DNA of 64,000 nt from Rhizobiales bacterium GAS188 (GTDB taxonomy: Bacteria > Pseudomonadota > Alphaproteobacteria > Rhizobiales > Beijerinckiaceae): assembly GCA_900104855.1 (NCBI GenBank), contig FNSS01000001.1:3720001-3784000 (forward strand). The letters are read 5' to 3'. Made by a program: the position numbers and the translations under genes. Within the stretch, counting starts at the first letter, position 1. Each line of letters starts with the position of its first letter. Shown here in pieces: positions 35,767 through 43,604 of the stretch. The notes beneath the pieces are model-generated. The model was not told the DNA's origin. It did no database searches and worked only from the letters and a program-made list of their open reading frames with translations.

Positions 35767-37557
35767 TTACACTGCAACAAGCGTTACTGCCTGCACATCC
35801 ACCGGCTCGGACACGCCATCGGCCGCAGGCTTGAGCTCGATATGCCGCTGGTGGAAGGCCTGCAGCGTGTGACGATGGCCGATCGAGATCAACGTCACGC
35901 CCGGCAGCTTCTGCGGCAGCAGGTGATACATCGCCTGCTCCAGCGGCTCGTCGAGAGCCGAGGTCGCTTCGTCGAGGAACAGCCAGTCTGGCTTCGCCAG
36001 GAGTGCGCGGCCGAGCGCCAGGCGCTGCTGCTCGCCGAGCGACATGGTCTGGCCCCAATGCGCCTCCTCATCGAGGCGATCGGCGAATTGCGACAGACGC
36101 ACGTCGTCGAGCGTGGCGCGCACCATGGCGTCGGGAAAGGCGTCGGCCGCTGCCGGATAGGTCAGCGCGGCCCGCAACGTGCCGATCGGTACATAAGGCC
36201 GCTGCGGCAGCAGCATCACCTTGGCGTTCGCCGGCACACGGATCGCGCCGTCCCCGAACGGCCATATGCCCGAGATCGCCCGGAACAAGGTGGACTTGCC
36301 GGCGCCCGATGGCCCGTTGACCAGCACGCTCTCGCCATGCCTCAAGGTCGTGTCCTTTATGCGCACCACCGTCTTGCCCTGCGGCAAGGCAACTTCGAGC
36401 CCCTGCATGCCGAGATCCTGCCCACCCTGGCCAACCTCGATATGCGGCTTCACGGTGCTGAGCGCGCGGGCCTTCTGGGCCGAGGCCGCAAAGCTCGTCA
36501 GTCGGTCGATCACGGATTTGAACTCGGCGATGCTGGCATAGCTGTCGATGAAGAAGGACAGCGAGGATTGCACGTTCGAGAAGGCCCCGACCGTCTGCAT
36601 CATGATGCCGAGCGTCACCTTGCCGGAGAAATAGTAGGGCGCCAGCAGGATGAAGGGTAGGACGGCGTTGGCCTGGGCGTAGCTCTGCGTGAAGGCCACG
36701 ACCAGCTTGCGGCAATCGACGATCTGCAGGAAGTTGCCGATCAGGGCCCGGAAGCGGCCGCTGAGATTGACATGCTCGGCCTGTTCGCCGCGCAGCAGCG
36801 CGACTTGCTCGCCATATTCGCGCAAGCGCGCCAGCGAGAAGCGGAAATCGGCCTCGTAACGCTGCTGCTGGAAATAGAGCCTGATGAGCGGGCGGCCGAT
36901 CAGATGGGTGAGCCAGGTGACGAGCACGGCATAAAGGAGGGCGACCCAGAACAGGAAGCCCGGCACCACCAGTTCCGTGCCCGGTACGGTGAAGCCGGCC
37001 GAGAGCGTCCAGAGGATCACCGAGAAGGAGACGAGCGAGGTGAACTTCGACAGCAGGCCGAGCCCTAGCGTGAAGGTGGTGGTAGTGAACTGGTTGATGT
37101 CGTCGGCGATGCGCTGATCGGGGTTATCGGTCGAGCTGCCGGTGAGCTGCATGCGGTAATGGGCGGAGCCGTCGAGCCAATTGCTGATTGTCCTCTCCGT
37201 CATCCAGCGCCGCCAACGGATGGTGAGATAGGCGCGCATCACCAATTGCAGCACGGCGCTCGAGATGCCGACGGCCGCCCAGGGGCAGAACACGAAGAGG
37301 AGCTGGGACCAGAACTCCGGCCCGTCCTTATTTTGCAGGGCGTCGTAAAGGTCGCGACTGAAATAGGATAGGCGGACATCGATCCCGACCGAGCCGAGCT
37401 CGATGCCGATCACGGCGATAAGCAGGGACAGGGCGATCCAACGCTCCTGGGCCTTGAAGCGGATCGGCCAGAACCTCGCCTCTCCGATATCGCGCGTCGT
37501 GAAATAAGGAATAGCTAGGCGCCAAATATCGCCAAGGGATTTCAACAATGCGCGCAT
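35767..37557 (-). CDS. YddA-type ABC transporter, fused permease and ATPase (copy B)
   Basis: A 596-residue paralogue of copy A, starting at ATG 37557 with an AAGGAG site 10 bases before it; the same start context (MRALxKSLGDIWRL) as copy A supports this choice. Walker A GPSGAGKST, MSLGEQQRLALGR and LFLDEATSALDE are identical to copy A. Differences cluster in the first third (for example FSRDLYDALQNKDGPEFW here versus FNRAFYDAIQGKNAVEFW in copy A) and in the last ten residues. Tandem duplication with later divergence or gene conversion is the likely history. Confidence 0.88.
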   Translation of the reverse strand: MRALLKSLGDIWRLAIPYFTTRDIGEARFWPIRFKAQERWIALSLLIAVIGIELGSVGIDVRLSYFSRDLYDALQNKDGPEFWSQLLFVFCPWAAVGISSAVLQLVMRAYLTIRWRRWMTERTISNWLDGSAHYRMQLTGSSTDNPDQRIADDINQFTTTTFTLGLGLLSKFTSLVSFSVILWTLSAGFTVPGTELVVPGFLFWVALLYAVLVTWLTHLIGRPLIRLYFQQQRYEADFRFSLARLREYGEQVALLRGEQAEHVNLSGRFRALIGNFLQIVDCRKLVVAFTQSYAQANAVLPFILLAPYYFSGKVTLGIMMQTVGAFSNVQSSLSFFIDSYASIAEFKSVIDRLTSFAASAQKARALSTVKPHIEVGQGGQDLGMQGLEVALPQGKTVVRIKDTTLRHGESVLVNGPSGAGKSTLFRAISGIWPFGDGAIRVPANAKVMLLPQRPYVPIGTLRAALTYPAAADAFPDAMVRATLDDVRLSQFADRLDEEAHWGQTMSLGEQQRLALGRALLAKPDWLFLDEATSALDEPLEQAMYHLLPQKLPGVTLISIGHRHTLQAFHQRHIELKPAADGVSEPVDVQAVTLVAV

Positions 37558-38083
37558 TTGGCTTTTCTCCTTGGCCGCGCCGCCCGCGCCGCGGAGGCGA
37601 GATGGCTCCAAGGCGCGGCGGAATCATGACGCATAATGCTGCAGCGATTGGGTCTGCGGCGCTGCGTCGATTCTTCACTTACCATATCGACGACGCGCCA
37701 TGAGGAGGCATTCTGGTGTCAATCCTGTCGCAAACCTCACATTCTTGAGGCTCTAGCGCCACCTCCGATCACAGCTTCGAGAGCCCGCCTGATCGCCTTT
37801 GGTGCCCGCGGGCTTGCGCGGCGGTCCAGGCCATTACCCTTGACATTTGCCCGTCGAGAGCCGACCGGGGACGCAAAATATGCCCTTCCGGGCGCTATTT
37901 TGGAACGATTCCGAGAAGGGCCGATCTTTGGGCGGGCCTTTTGCCGGGGCCGGAGCGTCAGGTCAGCCCCAAAGGCGCAGCTGGGGCGAAAGCTGGCGGT
38001 CATGCCCCGTTTGTGACAGAATCCGGGGGCATGGCCCAGATGACCCGGCCCAGATGACCCGATCCGCCCAAAGGTAGGCATGC
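37558..38083. other. Intergenic region between ABC copy B and the first 2OG oxygenase
   Basis: These 526 bases separate divergent genes. Apart from the exact 14-bp duplication at 38034-38061 and the AGGAG-type ribosome site of copy B, I see no conserved frame, RNA gene or mobile element. Short open frames exist but show no start signal or recognisable content. Confidence 0.4.
38034..38061. repeat. Exact 14-bp tandem duplication before the 2OG oxygenase gene
   Basis: GCCCAGATGACCCG occurs twice without a gap, at 38034-38047 and 38048-38061. It lies 22 bases upstream of the ATG at 38084, so it should be part of the mRNA leader. It belongs with the other 14-17 bp repeats of the window. Confidence 0.85.
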
Positions 38084-38716
38084 ATGATTCTCGATTTCGA
38101 CAAGCTCGCCGCGACCCCTCTGGAGCGCGAACCTTACGAACATGTCGTGGTGGAACGTTTCGTCCATCCTGAGCAATTCCCCAAGGTCACGGCCGATTTC
38201 CCGGAGCTGCCGGGTCCCGGTTTGCATCCGCCGAGCGCCGTCGAGCTCAAGGGCGCCTTCGCCACCATGCTGGAGGAATTCTATGGTGACCGCTTCCGCG
38301 ACATCATCGCGGAGAAGTTCGCGGTCGACCTCAAGGGCAAGCCGCTGATGGCGACCATTCGCGGCTTCACCCGGGCCCGCGACGGGCAGATGCACACCGA
38401 TTCCGAGACCAAGATCATCACGGTGCTCATCTATCTCAACAACAGCTGGGATAAGGAAGGCGGCAATCTGCGCCTGTTGCGCAACGGCACCGATATCGAG
38501 AATTACGCCAAGGAGATCTCGCCGATCGAGGGCACGCTGCTCGTCTTCAAGCGCTCGGATCATTCCTGGCACGGCCATTTGCCTTTCGAGGGTCCGCGTC
38601 GCGCCATCCAGCTGAACTGGGTCACCGACCGCTTCACCGCCTTCAAGGAGAATGCGCGCCATTTCGTGGGCTCGAAACTCAAGGCCGCGCAGGAAACGCT
38701 GGGCACGCGCAGCTGA
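38084..38716 (+). CDS. 2-oxoglutarate/Fe(II)-dependent oxygenase (first of a pair)
   Basis: A 210-residue protein of the prolyl 4-hydroxylase-like double-stranded beta-helix group. The iron site is complete: H104 and D106 (MHTDSETK) and H163 (SDHSWHGHLPF), with R172 or R173 placed to bind 2-oxoglutarate. Expected reaction: hydroxylation of an unknown substrate coupled to decarboxylation of 2-oxoglutarate. No signal peptide, so cytoplasmic. A paralogue follows 60 bases later. Confidence 0.85.
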   Translation: MILDFDKLAATPLEREPYEHVVVERFVHPEQFPKVTADFPELPGPGLHPPSAVELKGAFATMLEEFYGDRFRDIIAEKFAVDLKGKPLMATIRGFTRARDGQMHTDSETKIITVLIYLNNSWDKEGGNLRLLRNGTDIENYAKEISPIEGTLLVFKRSDHSWHGHLPFEGPRRAIQLNWVTDRFTAFKENARHFVGSKLKAAQETLGTRS

Positions 38717-38776
38717 GCGGCCCGACCGAGATCAGGAACGCAAGACCTAACCGCTGAACAGAGGAGGCCTGACGCG

Positions 38777-39466
38777 ATGGCCATGACGCAACAAGCCGCG
38801 AGCGCCGCAACGGGACGTTTCCCTTACGCGGCTGCCTTCAAGGAACCGGTGATCGACATCGAGACGATCCGCCGCGCCGAGGTGTCGCGCGATCCCTATA
38901 CGCATATGCTGGTCGACAATGTGCTCAGCGCCGATGCGGTGCCGGCCTTGCGCGCCGGCTTCCCCAACATCACCAAGCCCGGCTTCCTCACCGTCGACGA
39001 AGTGGAGATGCGCGGCAAGTTCAAGCAACTCATCGACGAGCTCGAGAGCCCGGAACTCTCCGAGGTCATGTCGCAGCGCATGGGCATCGATCTGCACCCC
39101 TATCCGCGCCTCACCACCATCCGCAAGATCAGCCAGGCGAAGGATGGCCGCTCGCACACCGACGGCACCGCCAAGGTGATGACCTTGCTCGTCTATATGA
39201 ATGATGCCTGGAACGATGACGGGGCAGGGCGCCTGCGCGTACTCTACGGGCCCGACGGCTTCGAGCCCTACAAGCTCGAAGTGCCGCCCACCATGGGCAC
39301 CATGTTCGCCTTCCTGCGTGCCGATAATTCCTGGCACGGCCATCCGCCCTTCGCGGGCGAGCGCCGCGTGGTCCAGGTGGCTTGGGTCAAGGACGAGGCC
39401 GAACTCGCCCGCAAGAAGAAGCGCAACTCCATGGCGCAATTCTTCAAGGGCATTTTCGGGCGCTGA
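38777..39466 (+). CDS. 2-oxoglutarate/Fe(II)-dependent oxygenase (second of a pair)
   Basis: A 229-residue paralogue of the preceding gene with the same motifs: H127 and D129 (SHTDGTAK) and H187 (NSWHGHPPFAGERR). It has a longer N-terminus and a basic C-terminus (RKKKRNSMAQFFKGIFG). AGAGGAGG lies 8 bases before the ATG. It is probably co-transcribed with its partner. Paired family members of this kind are known beside polysaccharide and glycosyltransferase genes elsewhere, but the local context gives no substrate. Confidence 0.85.
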   Translation: MAMTQQAASAATGRFPYAAAFKEPVIDIETIRRAEVSRDPYTHMLVDNVLSADAVPALRAGFPNITKPGFLTVDEVEMRGKFKQLIDELESPELSEVMSQRMGIDLHPYPRLTTIRKISQAKDGRSHTDGTAKVMTLLVYMNDAWNDDGAGRLRVLYGPDGFEPYKLEVPPTMGTMFAFLRADNSWHGHPPFAGERRVVQVAWVKDEAELARKKKRNSMAQFFKGIFGR

Positions 39467-39541
39467 GCGGCGGCCGCGAGCTTGCGGGCATTTGCGATCA
39501 TGCCCTAGACTGACGCCATAATCGGCGATGGGGAGAAGCTC

Positions 39542-40714
39542 ATGTCGAAACGTCGCTCCATAGCGGTCGCCGGGGCGCTCGCCGCTCTGTTGGGCGCCTC
39601 GCAATTCGGTCTCGCCGGGCCGGCGCTCGCCGAGATCAAGATCGGCTTCATCACCTCGATGACGGGTGCCGCCTCCTCGATCGGCATTCCCTATTCCAAG
39701 GGCATGGCGACGGGCGCCGCGGCCATCGGCTCGGTCGGCGGCGAGAAGCTGACCTATATCCAGATCGATGACGGCTTCGACCCATCGGCTGCGGCGCGCG
39801 CCGCGCGCAAGCTGATCGAGGAGGACAAGGTCGACATCCTGTGCGGCTCGGCCGGCGCCCCGCCTTCGCTTGCGGCCGCTGCCGTGGCGGCCGAGCAGAA
39901 GGTGCCCTTCGTGGTGATCGCCAATGTGATCGTGCCGGGCGAGGGCGCCAACTGGTCGATCACCGTGCCGCAGAGCCCGGTGCTGATGGTGGCGGCCGAC
40001 GTCGAGCACATGAAGAAAGTCGGCATCAAGACCGTCGCCTATATCGGCTTCAGCGATGCCTGGGGCGATCTCGTCTACAACTCGCTGAAGAAGACGGCCG
40101 AGCCCGCCGGCATCGAGGTCCTCACCAATGAGCGCTATGCACGCGCCGACACCAGCGTCACGGCGCAGATCCTCAAGATCCTGGCGACCCATCCCGATGC
40201 GGTGTTGACGGGCGGCTCCGGCACGCCCGGCGCACTGCCCCATATCGCGCTCGCCGATCGCGGCTATACGGGGCCGGAATATTCCACGCATGCGATCATC
40301 AACAGCGAGTTCGTGCGCGTCGGCGGCGCGGCTGTCGAAGGCGTCATCGCGCCGACAGGTCCCATGGTCGTCGCCGACCAGCTCTCTGATTCCAACCCGA
40401 TCAAGAAAGTCGCGCTCGATTTCCTGAGCCTCTACAAGAAGGTCAACAATGAGCCCTCGACCGATGCCTTCGCGGCCTATGGCTATGACGGGTGGCTGAT
40501 CATCGCCGATTCGGCGAAGCGCGCTCTGGCGACCGGCGCCAAGCCCGGCACGCCGGAATTCCGGGTGGCGATGCGCGACGCGATGACCACGACCAGGGAG
40601 CTGGTCGGCACGCATGGAATCTACACCTTCCATCTCGGCCAGGCCTTCGGCACCGATGAGCGCTCGCGCGTGATGGTGAAGCTCGACAAAGGCGGCTGGA
40701 AGCTGCTGCCCTGA
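39542..40714 (+). CDS. Branched-chain-type ABC transporter substrate-binding protein (orphan)
   Basis: A 390-residue Peripla_BP_6 protein. A signal peptide (MSKRRSIAVAGALAALLGAS, cut near ALAE) precedes EIKIGFITSMTGAASSIGIPYSKG. No permease or ATPase gene adjoins it. The partial branched-chain-type set at 50034-51790 lacks a binding protein and could be its partner, but they are 9 kb apart. It is followed by a cluster of hairpin repeats and then the monooxygenase operon. Confidence 0.88.
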   Translation: MSKRRSIAVAGALAALLGASQFGLAGPALAEIKIGFITSMTGAASSIGIPYSKGMATGAAAIGSVGGEKLTYIQIDDGFDPSAAARAARKLIEEDKVDILCGSAGAPPSLAAAAVAAEQKVPFVVIANVIVPGEGANWSITVPQSPVLMVAADVEHMKKVGIKTVAYIGFSDAWGDLVYNSLKKTAEPAGIEVLTNERYARADTSVTAQILKILATHPDAVLTGGSGTPGALPHIALADRGYTGPEYSTHAIINSEFVRVGGAAVEGVIAPTGPMVVADQLSDSNPIKKVALDFLSLYKKVNNEPSTDAFAAYGYDGWLIIADSAKRALATGAKPGTPEFRVAMRDAMTTTRELVGTHGIYTFHLGQAFGTDERSRVMVKLDKGGWKLLP

Positions 40715-40731
40715 GGGTCCAAACGCCTCTT

Positions 40732-40891
40732 CCTTCTCCCGCTTGCGGGAGAAGGTGCCGAGGCGAAGCCGAGGCGGATGAGGGGCCGTCGTGCGCTTCA
40801 CCACCGTCCCTCATCCGCCCTCACTGCGCAGAGTCTTTCTGTTCACGACTCGCTTCCTTCTCCCGCGAAAGAGCGGGAGAAGGAAGCGAGT
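40732..40891. repeat. REP-like cluster of three hairpins
   Basis: Three stems are visible: CCTTCTCCCG/CGGGAGAAGG at 40732-40755 (10 bp, 4-base loop); GGCGGATGAGG at 40773-40783 with its complement at 40809-40819; and a 19-bp perfect stem, 40848-40866 with 40873-40891, around a 6-base loop. The first and third stems share TTCTCCCGC. The block lies just past the stop of the orphan binding protein and probably ends its transcript. The wording is typical of dispersed palindromic repeats in Hyphomicrobiales. Confidence 0.85.
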
Positions 40892-40916
40892 CATCATTGC
40901 GCGTCGCCGCAGCTTA

Positions 40917-40932
40917 TTTTAAGCTTGAAATA
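40917..40932 (+). promoter_or_regulatory. TTTTAAGCTTGAAATA motif upstream of the monooxygenase operon
   Basis: TTTTAAGCTTGAAATA, centred on AAGCTT, reads as a near-perfect palindrome (TTTYAAGCTTRAAA). It is 131 bases before the ATG at 41064 and 24 bases before the short ORF at 40957. The identical 16 bases occur, in the same orientation relative to the gene, upstream of the oligopeptide-type importer (48963-48978). A shared operator is the simplest explanation. Confidence 0.6.
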
Positions 40933-40956
40933 CTTCGCCGTGCATCAGGAGGCCTC

Positions 40957-41049
40957 ATGACGGACGCGATCCCCTGCCGGATGACCGTCGCCGGGACCAA
41001 GATCCGCGCGACTCGTCCGGGTTCCGCCACAGCCCCCTTCGCGTCTTGA
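40957..41049 (+). CDS. Short ORF with strong ribosome site before the monooxygenase gene
   Basis: A 30-codon frame (MTDAIPCRMTVAGTKI...). AGGAGG at 40947-40952 is four bases from the ATG, the best ribosome site in this part of the window. Its TGA overlaps a TTG (41046) that is in frame with the monooxygenase and lies 14 bases before the ATG at 41064. It could be a leader peptide that couples translation, or simply a remnant of an older start. Nothing in the peptide is recognisable. Confidence 0.35.
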   Translation: MTDAIPCRMTVAGTKIRATRPGSATAPFAS

Positions 41050-41063
41050 GCATCGAGCCTCTC

Positions 41064-42149
41064 ATGCACCCGATGCACGGACCCAATGCCTTCAAGCTCG
41101 GCGTCTTCTCCATCAATGCCGATGGCGGGCTCGCCCTCACCCGCGTTCCCGAACGCTGGCCGGCCGAGTGGCCGGATATCGTCGCGGTGGCGCAGATGGC
41201 GGACGCGGCGGGCTTCGAGTTCATCTTGCCGATCGCCCGCTGGAAGGGTTTCGGCGGCGAGATCAACAGCCGCGAATGGTCATACGAGACCTTGACCTTC
41301 GCGGCGGGCCTTGCCGGCGTCACGCGCGACATCGCCCTGTTCTCGACCGTGCATGTGCCGATGGCGCATCCGGTCTTCGTCGCCAAGGCGCTGACCACCG
41401 TCGACCATGCCTCGAACGGGCGCGCCGGGCTCAATATCGTCTGCGGCTGGAACCCCGAAGAATTCGCGATGTTCGGTCTCGAGATGATCGACAACCGCTA
41501 TGCGCAGGGACTCGAATGGTTCGAGGTCATGTCGCGCATCTACACCGCCGACAAGCCGTTCGATTTCGACGGCGCCTTCTACAAGCTCAAGAATGTCTCA
41601 GGGAGACCGCGGCCCCTGCAGCAGCCGCGCCCCGTCACCTTGAATGCCGCCTTCTCGCCGCCCGGGCGCGATTTCGCCGCCAAGGCTGCCGATTTCCTGT
41701 TCACCACCTTCACCGAGATCGATAAGGGCCGCGAGCATATCGAGGACATGCAGGCGCGCGCCGCGGCGGCCGGCCGCAAGGTCGGTGTCTTCACCACCTG
41801 CCATGTGGTGTGCCGGCCGAGCCAGAGCGAAGCCGAGGATTATTATCACCACTACGCCGTCACCATGGCGGATGATGCGAGCGTCGATCACTATATGGGC
41901 CAGAAGGAGAAATTCTCGGGCTCGCACGAGGCCGATGCCTATCGGCTGCATCGCAAGCGCTTCGCCGCGGGCGCCGGCACCTATCCGCTGATCGGCACGC
42001 CGCGCCACATCGCCGAGGAGATGGTGCGCATGCATCAGGCGGGCTTCGCCGGCACGACGGTGTCCTTCGTGAACTTCAAGACCGAGCTTCCCTATTTCAT
42101 CGCCGAGGTGCTGCCCCTGCTGCGTGAGGCAGGGCTGCGGGTGAAGTGA
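41064..42149 (+). CDS. LLM-class flavin-dependent monooxygenase (RutA-like)
   Basis: A 361-residue TIM-barrel oxygenase of the bacterial luciferase-like family. KLGVFSINADGG, the IARWKGFGGEINSREWSYETLTFAAGLAGVT block and NGRAGLNIVCGWNPEEFAMFG align well by eye with RutA, which opens the uracil ring with reduced flavin and oxygen. The start is ATG 41064; TTG 41046 would add six residues and overlaps the stop of the short ORF. It needs reduced FMN from a reductase, which is the next gene. The substrate is unknown; ring-opening or oxidation of a nitrogen-containing compound is a fair inference. Confidence 0.85.
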   Translation: MHPMHGPNAFKLGVFSINADGGLALTRVPERWPAEWPDIVAVAQMADAAGFEFILPIARWKGFGGEINSREWSYETLTFAAGLAGVTRDIALFSTVHVPMAHPVFVAKALTTVDHASNGRAGLNIVCGWNPEEFAMFGLEMIDNRYAQGLEWFEVMSRIYTADKPFDFDGAFYKLKNVSGRPRPLQQPRPVTLNAAFSPPGRDFAAKAADFLFTTFTEIDKGREHIEDMQARAAAAGRKVGVFTTCHVVCRPSQSEAEDYYHHYAVTMADDASVDHYMGQKEKFSGSHEADAYRLHRKRFAAGAGTYPLIGTPRHIAEEMVRMHQAGFAGTTVSFVNFKTELPYFIAEVLPLLREAGLRVK

Positions 42150-42173
42150 CAGCGATCGACTGAGGACCGCCGC

Positions 42174-42207
42174 CAGATCTTGGACCGGAACAGATCTTGG
42201 CCCAGAA
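42174..42207. repeat. 17-bp imperfect tandem repeat before the flavin reductase gene
   Basis: CAGATCTTGGACCGGAA (42174-42190) is followed directly by CAGATCTTGGCCCAGAA (42191-42207), with two differences. It fills part of the 112-base gap between the monooxygenase and the reductase genes. It is one of the series of 14-17 bp repeats in this window. Confidence 0.75.
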
Positions 42208-42261
42208 AGGACGACACATCGTGCCTTGCCGAACGACGCACCAGCCCTGACGTCCTAGACG

Positions 42262-43224
42262 ATGCAGCACGTCGACGCCGCGCATCTTACGGACGAGGGT
42301 GACCCCTCCGACAATCAGCGCGCCTTTCGCCGGGCGCTCGGCCAATTCGCAACCGGCGTCACCATCATGACGGCATGCGTCGGCGACCGGCTCGCGGGCG
42401 TCACCGCCAACTCCTTCACCTCCGTCTCGCTCGATCCGCCTCTGGTGCTGTGGTCGCTCGAATCGAAGGCGCAGAGCCTGCCCGTCTTCCGCGAGGCGAG
42501 CCATTTCGCCGTCAATGTGCTGGCGGCCGATCAAGTCGGCTTGTCGACCCGCTTCGCCCGCTCGCTCCCCGACAAATTCTCCTCCGTCGACTGGGTCGCG
42601 GGCCGCTCGGGCGCGCCCCTGATCGCCGGGGTCGCGGCGCAGTTCGAATGCGCGCGCGCCGCCGAGCATGAGGGCGGCGACCATCTCATCTTGATCGGCA
42701 AGGTCGAGCGCTTCGCCCGCTTCGAGCGCGAGGTGCTGCTTTTCGCGCATGGGCGCTACGGCCTTGCCGTCGATCATCCGGTGGCCGATGTGGGGCGGCG
42801 CACCCTGGTCGAGACCGGAGACCCGCATCCGCTCGACGACTTCCTGCTCCCGCAGCTGTTTCGCGCCTATGAGCATCTCTCGGCCGCCTTCGAGCAGCAT
42901 CGGGAGGCCGAGGGGCTGACCATCAATCAAAGCCGCATCCTCGCTTGCCTCGCGGCCAATCCGGGCTCCTCGATCGAGGCTCTGTCGCGCCTGTCCTATG
43001 TCGGCCTCGCGACCACCGAGGACGCGGTCTCTGTGCTGCTCGCCGCCGGCTTCGCCGCCATGCGGCCGCCCGCCGCCATCGCCATCACGAGCTTGGGCCG
43101 CAGCCGCCTCGCCGGCATCGTGGCGCGGGCCCGCAGCTTCGAGGCCGAGAGGCTCGCCCGCATTCCGGCGGCCGATCTGGCGGCGCTGCGCCGTGCGCTT
43201 GCGGCCCTCGGCAAGGATGGCTGA
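42262..43224 (+). CDS. Flavin reductase with C-terminal MarR-like domain
   Basis: A 320-residue protein. Residues 18-175 form a flavin reductase domain (FRRALGQFATGVTIMTA, GVTANSFTSVSLDPPLVLWSL, FAHGRYG). Residues 190-315 look like a MarR winged helix (LTINQSRILACLAANPGSSIEALSRLS, a DAVSVLLAAGFA segment, ITSLGRSRL). The same architecture and length occur in the reductase C1 of p-hydroxyphenylacetate hydroxylase from Acinetobacter baumannii, where the MarR-like part binds the aromatic substrate and stimulates flavin reduction. Here it probably feeds FMNH2 to the RutA-like monooxygenase upstream. Confidence 0.85.
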   Translation: MQHVDAAHLTDEGDPSDNQRAFRRALGQFATGVTIMTACVGDRLAGVTANSFTSVSLDPPLVLWSLESKAQSLPVFREASHFAVNVLAADQVGLSTRFARSLPDKFSSVDWVAGRSGAPLIAGVAAQFECARAAEHEGGDHLILIGKVERFARFEREVLLFAHGRYGLAVDHPVADVGRRTLVETGDPHPLDDFLLPQLFRAYEHLSAAFEQHREAEGLTINQSRILACLAANPGSSIEALSRLSYVGLATTEDAVSVLLAAGFAAMRPPAAIAITSLGRSRLAGIVARARSFEAERLARIPAADLAALRRALAALGKDG

Positions 43225-43250
43225 GCGGCGAGCGCGGCACGGAGAGGTTT

Positions 43251-43601
43251 ATGGCGGTGAAGCGGATCGTGGCGAATATCGCCACTCGGGATGTCGAACG
43301 AGCCAAGGCCTTCTACGTCGACGTTCTCGGACTGCAGGTGGTCATGGATCATGGCTGGATCTTGACGCTTGCCGGCGGAGGCAGCGCGGCGCCGCAGATC
43401 AGCTTCGCGACCGAGGGTGGATCAGGCACGCCGGTCCCCGATTTGTCGATCGAGGTCGACAATCTCGATGAGGTCCACCGACGCTCGGTGAAAGCGGGGG
43501 CATCCATCGAATACGGTCCGGCGATCGAGCCATGGGGTGTGAGGCGTTTCTACGTCCGCGACCCCTTCGGCCGCCTCCTCAACATCCTCAGCCATGATTA
43601 G
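43251..43601 (+). CDS. VOC-superfamily (glyoxalase-like) protein
   Basis: A 116-residue single-module VOC protein with GGAGAGG before the ATG. VKRIVANIATRDVERAKAFYVDVLGLQVVMDHGWILTL and RRFYVRDPFGRLLNILSHD are the typical first and last strands; the terminal E/H metal ligands are not all obvious (NILSHD in place of N-x-x-E). It may be a lyase, dioxygenase-like or ligand-binding protein. It is the last gene of the monooxygenase operon and ends three bases from the convergent ABC ATPase gene. Confidence 0.78.
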   Translation: MAVKRIVANIATRDVERAKAFYVDVLGLQVVMDHGWILTLAGGGSAAPQISFATEGGSGTPVPDLSIEVDNLDEVHRRSVKAGASIEYGPAIEPWGVRRFYVRDPFGRLLNILSHD

Positions 43602-43604
43602 CCA

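Noticed and set aside
38747-40804. 685-codon minus-strand open frame opposite the second 2OG oxygenase and the binding protein
   Set aside because: The plus-strand proteins carry clear motifs and signal peptides; the reverse frame reads as low-complexity Arg/Gly/His sequence.
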